Made by a program: the position numbers and the translations under genes
Shown here: piece by piece, positions 57,861-64,000 of the stretch
Layout: each line of letters starts with the position of its first letter
Numbering within the stretch: the stretch's first letter is position 1
The notes under the pieces: model-generated
Database searches by the model: none
Told to the model about the DNA's origin: nothing
The model's input: the letters and a program-made list of their open reading frames with translations, nothing else
Source of the DNA: Cacconaster sp045601245
GTDB taxonomy: Bacteria > Bacteroidota > Bacteroidia > Bacteroidales > UBA932
DNA: 64,000 bases
Assembly: GCA_045601245.1 (NCBI GenBank)
Contig: JAZRZH010000028.1
Span: forward strand, 33,948-97,947
Direction: 5' to 3'

Positions 57861-58502
57861 TTATTGCTCCTTCATTTGTTTGCGCCAGGACATTATGCCG
57901 AAATATGCGAGCGCCAGATAGCAGGCGCTGACAACCGGCATGAATACGAGTCCGGCGAGTATGTATAAAACTATATTTGTCGTATTTACCACGAGCCAGG
58001 CGGCCCAGCACTCCATCTTCTTGAGGGCTGAGAGATATTGCGCCGCGAGGATCATCATTGTCACGAATGCGTCGAGGAACGGCCTGGTGGCAGGCGGGAA
58101 TGATTCCGGCCAGAGGACGCCGGCCTGCTGCATCGCCCATCCGAGGATGAGGGTCAGCATTATGACCAGTATCACGTAGCGGGCGCGCAGGGTCCCGGAC
58201 AATCGCGTGATCTTCAACTCTTCCGCAGCGTTTTTCTCACTTTCCTTCGGATGGGTCCAGCGGTAATGGCCGGTAAGATTTATGAGAAATGAGACAGGCT
58301 GCAGAGCCATGCTGAAATAGAGATGCTTCTGTGCGAAAAGTATGAACAGGAAGATATTGTAGAGATACCCGAACCAGAAGTTGAGCACCTTGCCCCTTCC
58401 GGCCAGAAAGACACAGGTCAGACCGAGTAATGCGGAAATGAGTTCGCTGACGCTGACTCCGGCACCGCCTACGGTGAATAATATGTGGTCGAGTGTGAAC
58501 AT
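57861..58502 (-). CDS. PnuC-like transporter inside the suf operon
   Basis: The protein is 213 aa with about seven helices. PnuC-like features are LGLTCVFLAGRGKVLNFWFGYLYNIFLFILFAQKHLYFSMALQPVSFLINLTGHYRWTHP and CWAAWLVVNTTNIVLYILAG. It lies between sufB (3-bp gap) and sufC (1-bp gap) on the same strand, so it must be translated from the suf transcript. PnuC relatives import vitamins such as nicotinamide riboside or thiamine. Which one applies here is open; a link between cofactor uptake and Fe-S assembly is only inference. Confidence 0.8.
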   Translation of the reverse strand: MFTLDHILFTVGGAGVSVSELISALLGLTCVFLAGRGKVLNFWFGYLYNIFLFILFAQKHLYFSMALQPVSFLINLTGHYRWTHPKESEKNAAEELKITRLSGTLRARYVILVIMLTLILGWAMQQAGVLWPESFPPATRPFLDAFVTMMILAAQYLSALKKMECWAAWLVVNTTNIVLYILAGLVFMPVVSACYLALAYFGIMSWRKQMKEQ

Positions 58503-58505
58503 ACG

Positions 58506-59945
58506 CTAACCTACACTGCCTTCAAGTGAAACCTGCAGGAGTTTCTGCGCCTCGACCGCAAACTCCATAGGGAGTTTGTTGAGGACCTCCTTGGCGTATC
58601 CGTTGATTATCAGACCGACCGCATCCTCCCTGGTGATGCCGCGCTGGCAACAGTAGAAGAGCTGTTCCTCGTTGATCTTGGAGGTCGTCGCCTCGTGTTC
58701 GAGGACGGCGCTGCGGTTGTCGCTCTCTATGACAGGGAATGTGTGCGCGCCGCATTTGTCACCGAGCAGCAGCGAATCGCACTGCGAGTAGTTGCGCGCG
58801 TTGTCTGCGTTCGGCACGACCTTCACCAGACCGCGGTAGCTGTTCTGGCTGTGGCCTGCTGAAATACCCTTGCTTATGATGCGGCTGCGGGTATTTTTGC
58901 CGATGTGAATCATCTTGGTGCCGGTGTCCGCCTGCTGATAGTTGTTGGTCACAGCAACGCTGTAGAACTCCGACACCGAATTGTCGCCCTTGAGTATGGT
59001 GCTCGGGTATTTCCAAGTGATGGCGCTTCCGGTCTCGACCTGGGTCCAGAACAATTTGCTGCCGGAACCCTTGCAGATACCGCGCTTGGTCACGAAGTTG
59101 TAGATGCCTCCGCGTCCCTGCGCATCGCCCGGATACCAGTTCTGTACGGTCGAATACTTCACCTCCGCGTCCTTCTCCACGATGATCTCCACCACTGCGG
59201 CGTGGAGCTGGCTCTCGTCGCGCATCGGCGCCGTGCAGCCCTCGAGATAGCTCAGGTACGAGCCCTCGTCAGCCACCAGCAGCGTGCGCTCGAACTGTCC
59301 GGTGCCCTTCGCATTGATGCGGAAATAGCTGGGGAGCTCCATAGGGCAGTGCACACCTTTCGGGATATAGCAGAATGACCCGTCGCTGAATACCGCGCTG
59401 TTGAGGGCGGCGTAGAAATTGTCGCCCGACGGCACTACGGTCGCGAGATATTTGCGCACCAGGTCGGGATAATCCCTCACCGCCTCGGAGAACGAGCAGA
59501 ATATGATGCCCTTCTCTGCCAGCGATTCGCGGTAGGTGGTCTTTACCGAAACGGAATCGAATACGGCGTCCACCGCCGTGCCGCTGAGCACGTTGCGTTC
59601 CTTCAAAGGGATGCCGAGCTTGTCGAATGTCTTTTCAAGCTCCGGATCCACCTCCTTCTTTTCGGAAGACGGCTTCTTCGGCGCTGCGTAATATATTATG
59701 TCCTGGAAATCTATTTCAGGAATGTCGAGATGAGCCCAGGTCGGGAGCTTCATCTTCTGCCACTTCCGGAATGCGTCCAGACGGAAGTCCAGCAGCCACT
59801 GCGGTTCCTGCTTCTTGGACGATATGAGACGGATGATCTCCTCGTTTATGCCCTTAGGCACAAACTCCTGATCCACAACGGTTTCAAAGCCGTGCTCATA
59901 CTCGCTCGAAGTGACGTTCTCTATTATCTTCTCACTTTCCTTCAT
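58506..59945 (-). CDS. sufB: Fe-S cluster assembly protein SufB
   Basis: The protein is 479 aa from the ATG at 59945, the first start after the TATCTTTG box. SufB features are GINEEIIRLISSKKQEPQWLLDFRLDAFRKW, PKGVHCPMELPSYFRINAKGTGQFERTLLVADEGSYLSYLEGCTAPMRDE, TKRGICKGSGSKLFWTQVETGSAITWKYPS, and NSYRGLVKVVPNADNARNYSQCDSLLLGDKCGAHTFP, which includes the active-site Cys of the SufB core. It is the first gene of sufB-pnuC-sufC-sufD. sufS and sufE are not in view. Confidence 0.97.
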   Translation of the reverse strand: MKESEKIIENVTSSEYEHGFETVVDQEFVPKGINEEIIRLISSKKQEPQWLLDFRLDAFRKWQKMKLPTWAHLDIPEIDFQDIIYYAAPKKPSSEKKEVDPELEKTFDKLGIPLKERNVLSGTAVDAVFDSVSVKTTYRESLAEKGIIFCSFSEAVRDYPDLVRKYLATVVPSGDNFYAALNSAVFSDGSFCYIPKGVHCPMELPSYFRINAKGTGQFERTLLVADEGSYLSYLEGCTAPMRDESQLHAAVVEIIVEKDAEVKYSTVQNWYPGDAQGRGGIYNFVTKRGICKGSGSKLFWTQVETGSAITWKYPSTILKGDNSVSEFYSVAVTNNYQQADTGTKMIHIGKNTRSRIISKGISAGHSQNSYRGLVKVVPNADNARNYSQCDSLLLGDKCGAHTFPVIESDNRSAVLEHEATTSKINEEQLFYCCQRGITREDAVGLIINGYAKEVLNKLPMEFAVEAQKLLQVSLEGSVG

Positions 59946-59952
59946 AAGTTTG

Positions 59953-59960
59953 CAAAGATA
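59953..59960 (-). promoter_or_regulatory. -7 box of the suf operon
   Basis: TATCTTTG on the minus strand lies 7 bp before the sufB ATG and argues against the longer in-frame start 30 bp upstream. No clear -33 element is seen. Confidence 0.5.
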
Positions 59961-60020
59961 GCGAAAATATTTCAACTTTTTTTCCGTCTCCGATGCAACG
60001 AATCGGCCTCTGCCCCGTTC

Positions 60021-60087
60021 CGGCGGGCTGAAGCCCTGCTGCTCGGGTCGCGGGCATCAACATGCCCGCTGTGAACCCGCTCGCGAC
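60021..60087. repeat. 67-bp structured repeat, single copy
   Basis: It starts CGGCGGGCTGAAGCCCTG, and the variable stem is GGGCAT-caac-ATGCCC, so both stem and loop differ from the 51-kb block while pairing is kept. Confidence 0.85.
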
Positions 60088-60195
60088 CCCGCCGCTACGA
60101 CCGCTACCCCGTAAACGAGGCCCCTATGCGGCCTCCGCTAGCGCCTGCAGGCGCCTTACTATTGTGTAATTCGTAAAAGGCTGGATATTAGCTGA

Positions 60196-60241
60196 TTAAG
60201 TGAAGTCCCTTGCGCCATTTGACGCAAGGGACTTCACTTAA
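60196..60241. repeat. CCTTGCGC-type hairpin E
   Basis: TTAAGTGAAGTCCCTTGCGCCA pairs with TGACGCAAGGGACTTCACTTAA. The flank TTGAATTTCAGGCAT..AAATTACG follows, as in the other members. Confidence 0.7.
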
Positions 60242-60284
60242 AGTATTGAATTTCAGGCATAAAGAAATTACGCTCACTCGCGAC

Positions 60285-60314
60285 CGGCGGGCTGAAGCCC
60301 TGCTGCTCGGGCCG
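60285..60314. repeat. Truncated 67-bp repeat copy
   Basis: The first 30 bp of the unit (CGGCGGGCTGAAGCCC ... GGGCCG) are present, then the sequence changes abruptly to AT-rich DNA. The tail of another unit (CTCGCGAC) precedes it. Confidence 0.75.
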
Positions 60315-60525
60315 TTTATTATCTAACAATGCGGAAATCTTGTCAACCACAAATAATCATGCAGTTAATGTAAGGGGTATCACTATTGGATATAAAGTAA
60401 AGTTGTTTGGAGGAGGAATAGGGGAAAAATTACATTTGTTCTCTGCGTTAGTTCACGACCCACTTGTGAAGGGTGGATATACCACTTATTCTTACCTGGA
60501 TTGTATTGGGATTATCCGTTATTAA
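60315..60525 (+). pseudogene. 3' remnant of an unidentified gene
   Basis: The frame from the repeat edge to the stop at 60525 encodes about 70 residues of well-structured protein (NVRGITIGYKVKLFGGGIGE, LHLFSALVHDPLVKGGYTT), with no promoter or ATG start. The 5' part appears deleted at the repeat junction. I do not recognise the family. The DNA is much more AT-rich than the flanking genes. Confidence 0.5.
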
Positions 60526-60537
60526 CAGTTAACTTTG
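60506..60537 (+). promoter_or_regulatory. Promoter of the AT-rich island gene
   Basis: TTGG (60506-60509) and TAACTTTG (60530-60537) are 20 bp apart. The ATG at 60543 lies only 5 bp past the -7 box, so the transcript would be leaderless or nearly so. Confidence 0.5.
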
Positions 60538-60542
60538 CATCT

Positions 60543-61169
60543 ATGGGATTATTATTTTTTGTTGCAATCTCATTGTTTGGGATGCAGTATAACGAGTCAT
60601 ACAATGACACGGCCTTTGTTAATAATTACCTTAGTGCCGTTTCTGCTAAGCAAAATAAGGTTTATCGTGATATCAGAAAAATCAGTTCGGAGTTCTCGCC
60701 AGAATTATGTGATATCTATATGGTTCCGACGTTGTTATTAAAAAAAGACATAGAGTGGAATTATGATAACTTTGAAAATAACGCTCAATATGCAGGGTGG
60801 GAATATTTGGATCTCAAAAAGTTCTTTGTCAGCGATATCGTTGTAGATTGTCGCTCTAATGTTGATTTATATACTTACTCAACATCTCTTCGTGGATACC
60901 TATTCCGCCATTATTTATTCAAAACCGGATTTCTGTTAAAGAATAAGAATAATGACACTTTTGCTAAAGCCGTTTCTACAATCAAACCGCAAGGAATATT
61001 TGAAATAGCGGATCTTAAGGGATGGTTTATCATAATTGATAACCATATATATTTCCTTAACATACAACAAGATAAGTTGGAAATTACTGATGATGCTCTT
61101 GAAAGAATAAAGAAAGCTTATACGGATCCATATTACATTCCCATCACTAGCGGAACAATTGCTTATTAA
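60543..61169 (+). CDS. Hypothetical protein, AT-rich, possibly membrane-anchored
   Basis: The protein is 208 aa from the ATG at 60543. The N terminus (MGLLFFVAISLFGMQYNESYND) is one hydrophobic helix or a signal-like anchor without a lipobox. The rest is mixed alpha/beta with many Asn, Lys, Tyr and Ile codons (FENNAQYAGWEYLDLKKFFVSDIVVDC, GWFIIIDNHIYFLNIQQDKLEITDDALERIKKAY). I recognise no family. Base and codon use differ sharply from the surrounding GC-rich genes, and remnants of other genes flank it, so recent transfer is likely. Confidence 0.6.
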   Translation: MGLLFFVAISLFGMQYNESYNDTAFVNNYLSAVSAKQNKVYRDIRKISSEFSPELCDIYMVPTLLLKKDIEWNYDNFENNAQYAGWEYLDLKKFFVSDIVVDCRSNVDLYTYSTSLRGYLFRHYLFKTGFLLKNKNNDTFAKAVSTIKPQGIFEIADLKGWFIIIDNHIYFLNIQQDKLEITDDALERIKKAYTDPYYIPITSGTIAY

Positions 61170-61214
61170 TAATCACAAGTGCAGTTACATTCTTCTTAAT
61201 CGACTATTATCGCA

Positions 61215-61312
61215 ATTAAAAGAATAATAATTTCTGTACTTGCAGCCATCGCATTTTCCTTCAATATCGCGGCGCAGTCACCGCCAACATCGGCTTGAGA
61301 TTCAACTTGTAA
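61215..61312 (+). pseudogene. Collapsed barrel-protein gene: signal peptide joined to C-terminal strand
   Basis: From 61215 the frame encodes IKRIIISVLAAIAFSFNIAAQS, a typical signal peptide whose start codon is ATT. It is followed at once, in another frame, by TANIGLRFNL and a stop, the usual end of an outer-membrane barrel (compare GLRFIL and GLRFRL in the anti-sigma proteins). The whole middle is missing, so a large internal deletion seems to have fused the two ends. Confidence 0.55.
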
Positions 61313-61378
61313 GCTGTTATCCTGCAGGATAGCTACCAGTTACAGGCTAAGGAGTGGAATGCCTGATGAAAAAATGAT

Positions 61379-61403
61379 GGGGTTGACCGGTCCGGTCAAC
61401 CCC
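61379..61403 (-). terminator. Terminator of the Cys-rich lipoprotein gene
   Basis: GGGGTTGACCGG / CCGGTCAACCCC is a perfect 12-bp stem. On the minus strand it is followed by a T run (ATCATTTTTTC). It lies 55 bp past the lipoprotein stop. Confidence 0.75.
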
Positions 61404-61458
61404 TGGTTCATAATCTAGGGTCTGCGCTTGTATGCAAGCCCCGGATATAAAGCGATTG

Positions 61459-62055
61459 TTATTTGCCGAAGAGTTTTGCGGCAGCCTTCATCTTCTCGGG
61501 GATATTGATGCCCTTAGGGCATTTGTCCATACAGGAACCGCACTCCACGCAGTCTGAAGCGTGCTTTGGAAGGGCGTCGTAAGCGGCCTGGATCTCAGGG
61601 GTGACCTTGCCGGCCTTGACAGCCTTGTCGTAAAGCTCGTTGATCTTTGCGATATTGATCTCCATCGGGCAGGAGCAGGCACCGCAGTATACGCATCCGG
61701 TCTCAGCCTTGGCAGCCTCGTGGCACTTTCCTTCGCATTTCTTATCAGCGCACTCGCCTTCGCACTTATTGTCGGCGCACTTGCCGTCACACTTCTTGTC
61801 GGCGCAGTTTCCTTCGCTATTGCAGTCCTTGCAGTCGCCGGTGCACTTCTTGTCGGCACAGGTGCCGTCGGCGTTGCAGGCGGTGTCGGCGTCATCAGCA
61901 ACGAAGAGATCGCTGCAGCATCCGTCGCATTCATTGCAGTCGCCGCTGCATATTTCGGTGGCTTCCGGAGCAGGTTCGGTAACGGTTTCAGTCTTAGGTT
62001 TGCAGCTGCATACTACAAGCGCTGCGGCCATAATGGCGATAAATACTTTTTTCAT
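61459..62055 (-). CDS. Cys-rich lipoprotein with two-cluster ferredoxin-like C-terminal domain
   Basis: The protein is 198 aa with about 27 Cys. The signal ends in VVCSC, so the lipid Cys is 16 or 18. Residues 35-115 are a Cys-rich repeat zone: CSGDCNECDGCC, then CADKKC-type units repeated (CADKKCTGDC, CADKKCDGKC, CADNKCEGEC, CADKKCEGKC). The last 80 residues contain CVYCGACSCPMEINI and HASDCVECGSCMDKCPKGINI, two [4Fe-4S]-type motifs arranged as in the C-terminal domain of ferredoxin-linked aldo/keto reductases, but with no reductase domain. It could be an envelope electron carrier or a metal-binding lipoprotein. Fe-S insertion would be needed before or without export, which is unusual. Confidence 0.75.
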   Translation of the reverse strand: MKKVFIAIMAAALVVCSCKPKTETVTEPAPEATEICSGDCNECDGCCSDLFVADDADTACNADGTCADKKCTGDCKDCNSEGNCADKKCDGKCADNKCEGECADKKCEGKCHEAAKAETGCVYCGACSCPMEINIAKINELYDKAVKAGKVTPEIQAAYDALPKHASDCVECGSCMDKCPKGINIPEKMKAAAKLFGK

Positions 62056-62064
62056 GGTATCCGG

Positions 62065-63075
62065 TTATTTTGTTGTTTCTTCTGTCGTTGCGGTGTATCC
62101 CTGAGCGTGAATCGGGATTTCGGCACCCTCCGGGGTGACGATGACAGCCCCCACTTCTGGTTGGGCGAGGTGTCCGATGATATCGTAATCCTGGAAATCC
62201 CTGCGTATCATCTCGTGCTTGTCGATAGGCATCACGAAGAGGAACTGATAATCGTCCCCTCCGTTCATCGCTGCGGTTACAGGGTCAATGCCGAGTTCGT
62301 CGGCGGTCTCGAAGGTCTGGCTCGAAATAGGGATTTTCTCGAGATAGATCTTCACTCCTCGGCCGGTCTCCCGGCTGAGACGCAGCACTGCGTCACCGAG
62401 CCCCTTCGTGATGAACTGGCCATTCGAAGGGCAGGTCTTCGCATCCACGAAGCGGTTCACCACGTTTGCCTTGATCTCCGGGTTGAGGTATGACGCCAGC
62501 ACGTTCTTGTATTTGGAGAGGTCCGGCTGCTTTCCGTTGGCATTGAATGACACCTTCTCGCGCTCGAGGATATGCAGGCCCATATATGCGGCTCCGACAC
62601 GCCCTGTGAGGCATACGATGTCGGTGTTGCCCGGTGCGGAGATTCTGTCGATGACGCTCTTCTTCTGTACTCCGATGGCTGAAAGGCTGATGCACAGTCC
62701 GTTGACCGACGGGTTGAGGTCGAGCGACAGATCCTTGATATTGTGTTCCTTCGCCGCCGCCAGCACTCCCTCCCAGAAGGAGGAGATGTCCTCGAAGCAG
62801 AATCTGCTGGAAATCCCGAGGTTGACGGAGAGCGCGACGGGGTTGCGCATCGAGGCGTAGAGGTCCCCGATCACATAGAGCACCGCCTTGTATCCCAGAT
62901 GCTTGAGCGGAGTGTAGACCAGATCGAAATCCACACCTTCGAGCATTATGCGGTGTGAGGTGCAGTACTCTCCCTTCTCCTTTGGAGATATGGTGCGGCC
63001 GTTGGTGAAACCGGTGCTTTCGAAAAGCTTTTCGATTGCGGCTTCCTTGCCTATGGATGAGATCTCTGTGCGCAT
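62065..63075 (-). CDS. ThiL/AIR-synthase-like protein lacking metal-binding motifs
   Basis: The protein is 336 aa from the ATG at 63075, chosen because MRTEIS matches the usual start of Bacteroidales ThiL; an ATG two codons upstream also exists. The overall match to ThiL is clear (EGVDFDLVYTPLKHLGYKA, VCLTGRVGAAYMGLHILEREKVSFN, AAMNGGDDYQFLFVMPIDKHEM). However, the ATP/Mg motifs are gone: no GDDxAV near residue 30 (RTISPKEKGEYC instead), LDLNPSVNG where GGDTTSS is expected, and TKGLGDAVL for MDISDGLxSE. It is probably a non-catalytic or repurposed paralogue. It lies 9 bp upstream of the Cys-rich lipoprotein gene in the same direction. Confidence 0.75.
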   Translation of the reverse strand: MRTEISSIGKEAAIEKLFESTGFTNGRTISPKEKGEYCTSHRIMLEGVDFDLVYTPLKHLGYKAVLYVIGDLYASMRNPVALSVNLGISSRFCFEDISSFWEGVLAAAKEHNIKDLSLDLNPSVNGLCISLSAIGVQKKSVIDRISAPGNTDIVCLTGRVGAAYMGLHILEREKVSFNANGKQPDLSKYKNVLASYLNPEIKANVVNRFVDAKTCPSNGQFITKGLGDAVLRLSRETGRGVKIYLEKIPISSQTFETADELGIDPVTAAMNGGDDYQFLFVMPIDKHEMIRRDFQDYDIIGHLAQPEVGAVIVTPEGAEIPIHAQGYTATTEETTK

Positions 63076-63090
63076 AGTCATATATTTCGG

Positions 63091-63098
63091 CAAACTTA
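63091..63098 (-). promoter_or_regulatory. -7 box for the ThiL-like gene
   Basis: TAAGTTTG on the minus strand lies 15 bp before the ATG at 63075. Confidence 0.45.
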
Positions 63099-63139
63099 CG
63101 AAATAATTGAGTAACTTGCATAAACTTTAAATTTTCCGG

Positions 63140-63895
63140 ATGATAACCTACCCAAACCCCAAACTCAATCTCGGCCTCAATATCCTGAGGAGGAGGGAGG
63201 ACGGATACCACGATATCGACACTCTGATGGTGCCGTACCGCGGTATGCGCGACGTGCTCGAAATAGTCCCGTCGGAAAAGCCTTCGATGACGCTCTACGG
63301 CATCCCGGTGGACGGGGATCCGCAGGCCAATCTGTGCTTCAGGGCGTGGAAGATGATGTCGGAAGAGTACGGCATCCCGCCGGTGGATATCTATCTCTAC
63401 AAAAATATCCCGTCCGGAGCGGGCCTGGGAGGCGGTTCGGCAGACGCGGCCTTCACCATCGTGATGCTCGATGAAATGTTCCACCTCGGTCTCGACAAGC
63501 CGGCCCTTGCATCGCTTGCGGCGCGTCTGGGCAGCGACTGTCCGTTTTTCGTCTACAATACCCCTATGTTCTGCCGCGGCCGCGGGGAGATAATGACACC
63601 GTGCGATATCACGCTGGACGACTGGCGCTTCGAGGTGGTGGTGCCGCAGGTCCACGTCTCCACGCGCGAAGCATATGCCGGCGTCAATCCGCACATCCCC
63701 GGGCGTCCGCTCGAAGATGTGGTCGCGCTGCCGGTGGAGCAGTGGCGCGGAGTGGTGGAGAACGATTTCGAGGAGAGCATATTCCCTTCGTATCCGCAAC
63801 TCGCGCGGATCAAGGAGGATATGTATGCCCGCGGTGCGGTCTATGCCGCGATGTCCGGAAGCGGCAGTTCGATTTTCGGGATTTTTGCGAAATAA
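63140..63895 (+). CDS. ispE: 4-diphosphocytidyl-2-C-methyl-D-erythritol kinase
   Basis: The protein is 251 aa, somewhat shorter than the usual 280. It phosphorylates CDP-ME in the MEP isoprenoid pathway. Motifs are PNPKLNLGLNILRRREDGYHDIDTLM (catalytic Lys8), the GHMP ATP loop IPSGAGLGGGSADAA (90-104), LGSDCPFF with catalytic Asp133, and SGSGSSIFGIF near the C terminus. It is divergent from the ThiL-like gene. Confidence 0.95.
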   Translation: MITYPNPKLNLGLNILRRREDGYHDIDTLMVPYRGMRDVLEIVPSEKPSMTLYGIPVDGDPQANLCFRAWKMMSEEYGIPPVDIYLYKNIPSGAGLGGGSADAAFTIVMLDEMFHLGLDKPALASLAARLGSDCPFFVYNTPMFCRGRGEIMTPCDITLDDWRFEVVVPQVHVSTREAYAGVNPHIPGRPLEDVVALPVEQWRGVVENDFEESIFPSYPQLARIKEDMYARGAVYAAMSGSGSSIFGIFAK

Positions 63896-63899
63896 TACT

Positions 63900-63907
63900 T
63901 AATTTTG
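63900..63907 (+). promoter_or_regulatory. -7 box for the deoxynucleoside kinase gene
   Basis: TAATTTTG matches TAnnTTTG and lies 21 bp before the ATG at 63929. Confidence 0.45.
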
Positions 63908-63928
63908 TAAGCACAAAAGGCAATCTTC

Positions 63929-64000
63929 ATGCACATAGGTATAGCAGGCAACATAGGCAGCGGCAAGACCACGCTCACAGGGATGCTCGCGAAGCATTAC
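63929..64000 (+). CDS. Deoxynucleoside kinase, N-terminal part (cut by window end)
   Basis: The first 24 codons are visible: MHIGIAGNIGSGKTTLTGML followed by AKHY. GNIGSGKTTL is a P-loop of the deoxynucleoside kinase family (deoxyadenosine/deoxyguanosine kinase type) that phosphorylates salvaged deoxynucleosides. The rest lies outside the window, so substrate preference cannot be judged. Confidence 0.8.
   Translation, partial: MHIGIAGNIGSGKTTLTGMLAKHY

Noticed and set aside
60340..60525. A complete small gene of 61 codons in the AT-rich island
   Set aside because: Its only start is a TTG with no promoter or leader, and the frame is open further back to the repeat edge, so a truncated gene is the better reading.
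62393..63799. A 468-codon minus-strand frame across the ThiL-like gene and ispE
   Set aside because: It is antisense to ispE and out of frame with the ThiL-like gene; its Arg/His-rich composition is that of a shadow frame.

Overview
The window comes from a chromosome of the order Bacteroidales (phylum Bacteroidota), probably a gut or rumen lineage. The evidence is internal. The recurring promoter signature is TTTG, a gap of about 20, then TAnnTTTG. secD and secF are fused. Lineage markers are present: the DUF2723 glycosyltransferase-like protein, the DUF4271-hemD pair and a Bacteroidales-type ThiL homologue. Many lipoproteins carry a Cys lipobox. Coding DNA is fairly GC-rich, so the AT-rich island near 60.3-61.3 kb stands out. 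No genus can be assigned from sequence alone.

Layout. 0-9.5 kb: a tandem array of five paralogous exported proteins (the first cut by the window edge). They carry a glutamine-amidotransferase-like/BPL_N-like domain with Cys and HPE motifs plus a C-terminal PPC-like beta domain; three are lipoproteins with a fimbrillin-like N-terminal region. A class C beta-lactamase-like hydrolase gene is interleaved. 9.7-10.1 kb: tRNA-Ser and tRNA-Pro. 10.1-16.2 kb: a C69 peptidase, a propeller/SPOR-like protein and secDF. 16.2-19.5 kb: a TPP-riboswitch-controlled thiamine salvage operon, thiM-thiE-thiL-thiD. 19.7-35.1 kb: mostly housekeeping genes (DUF2723 protein, SUI1/YciH, hemD, rnpA, yidD, pnuC, uvrC), an OlsF-like aminolipid synthase with a propeller/barrel protein, and dcuC with iadA.

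35.2-50.9 kb is the most interesting accessory stretch. Two paralogous cassettes each encode an ECF sigma factor overlapping (17 bp) a predicted dual-membrane-spanning anti-sigma factor: cytosolic head, one inner-membrane helix, a long low-complexity periplasmic linker and a terminal outer-membrane barrel. Each is followed by an exported protease-related lipoprotein. Cassette 1 (minus strand) carries a C10 (streptopain-like) protein whose catalytic Cys and His both appear replaced, then a serpin fragment next to an IS30 scar. Cassette 2 (plus strand) carries an intact serpin lipoprotein almost identical to that fragment. A third serpin lies 1.5 kb further on. Between the cassettes are tadA, a DUF5106 protein, groES-groEL and a HigBA toxin-antitoxin pair.

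51.3-64 kb: a LolC/E-like permease, rbfA, tyrS, a phosphopantetheinyl transferase, tRNA-Gln, a suf operon with a pnuC-like gene inside it (sufB-pnuC-sufC-sufD), a small AT-rich island with gene remnants, a Cys-rich lipoprotein ending in a two-cluster ferredoxin-like domain, a ThiL paralogue that has lost its metal-binding motifs, ispE, and the start of a deoxynucleoside kinase gene.

Intergenic DNA is rich in structured repeats: a 67-68 bp unit with covarying hairpins (eight full copies at four loci plus a partial copy; one tandem block supplies the 3' end of the permease gene), a CCTTGCGC-type hairpin family (five copies), TGCAAAT/TGCACAAA hairpins, and two long nested palindromes that share a 13-bp core.
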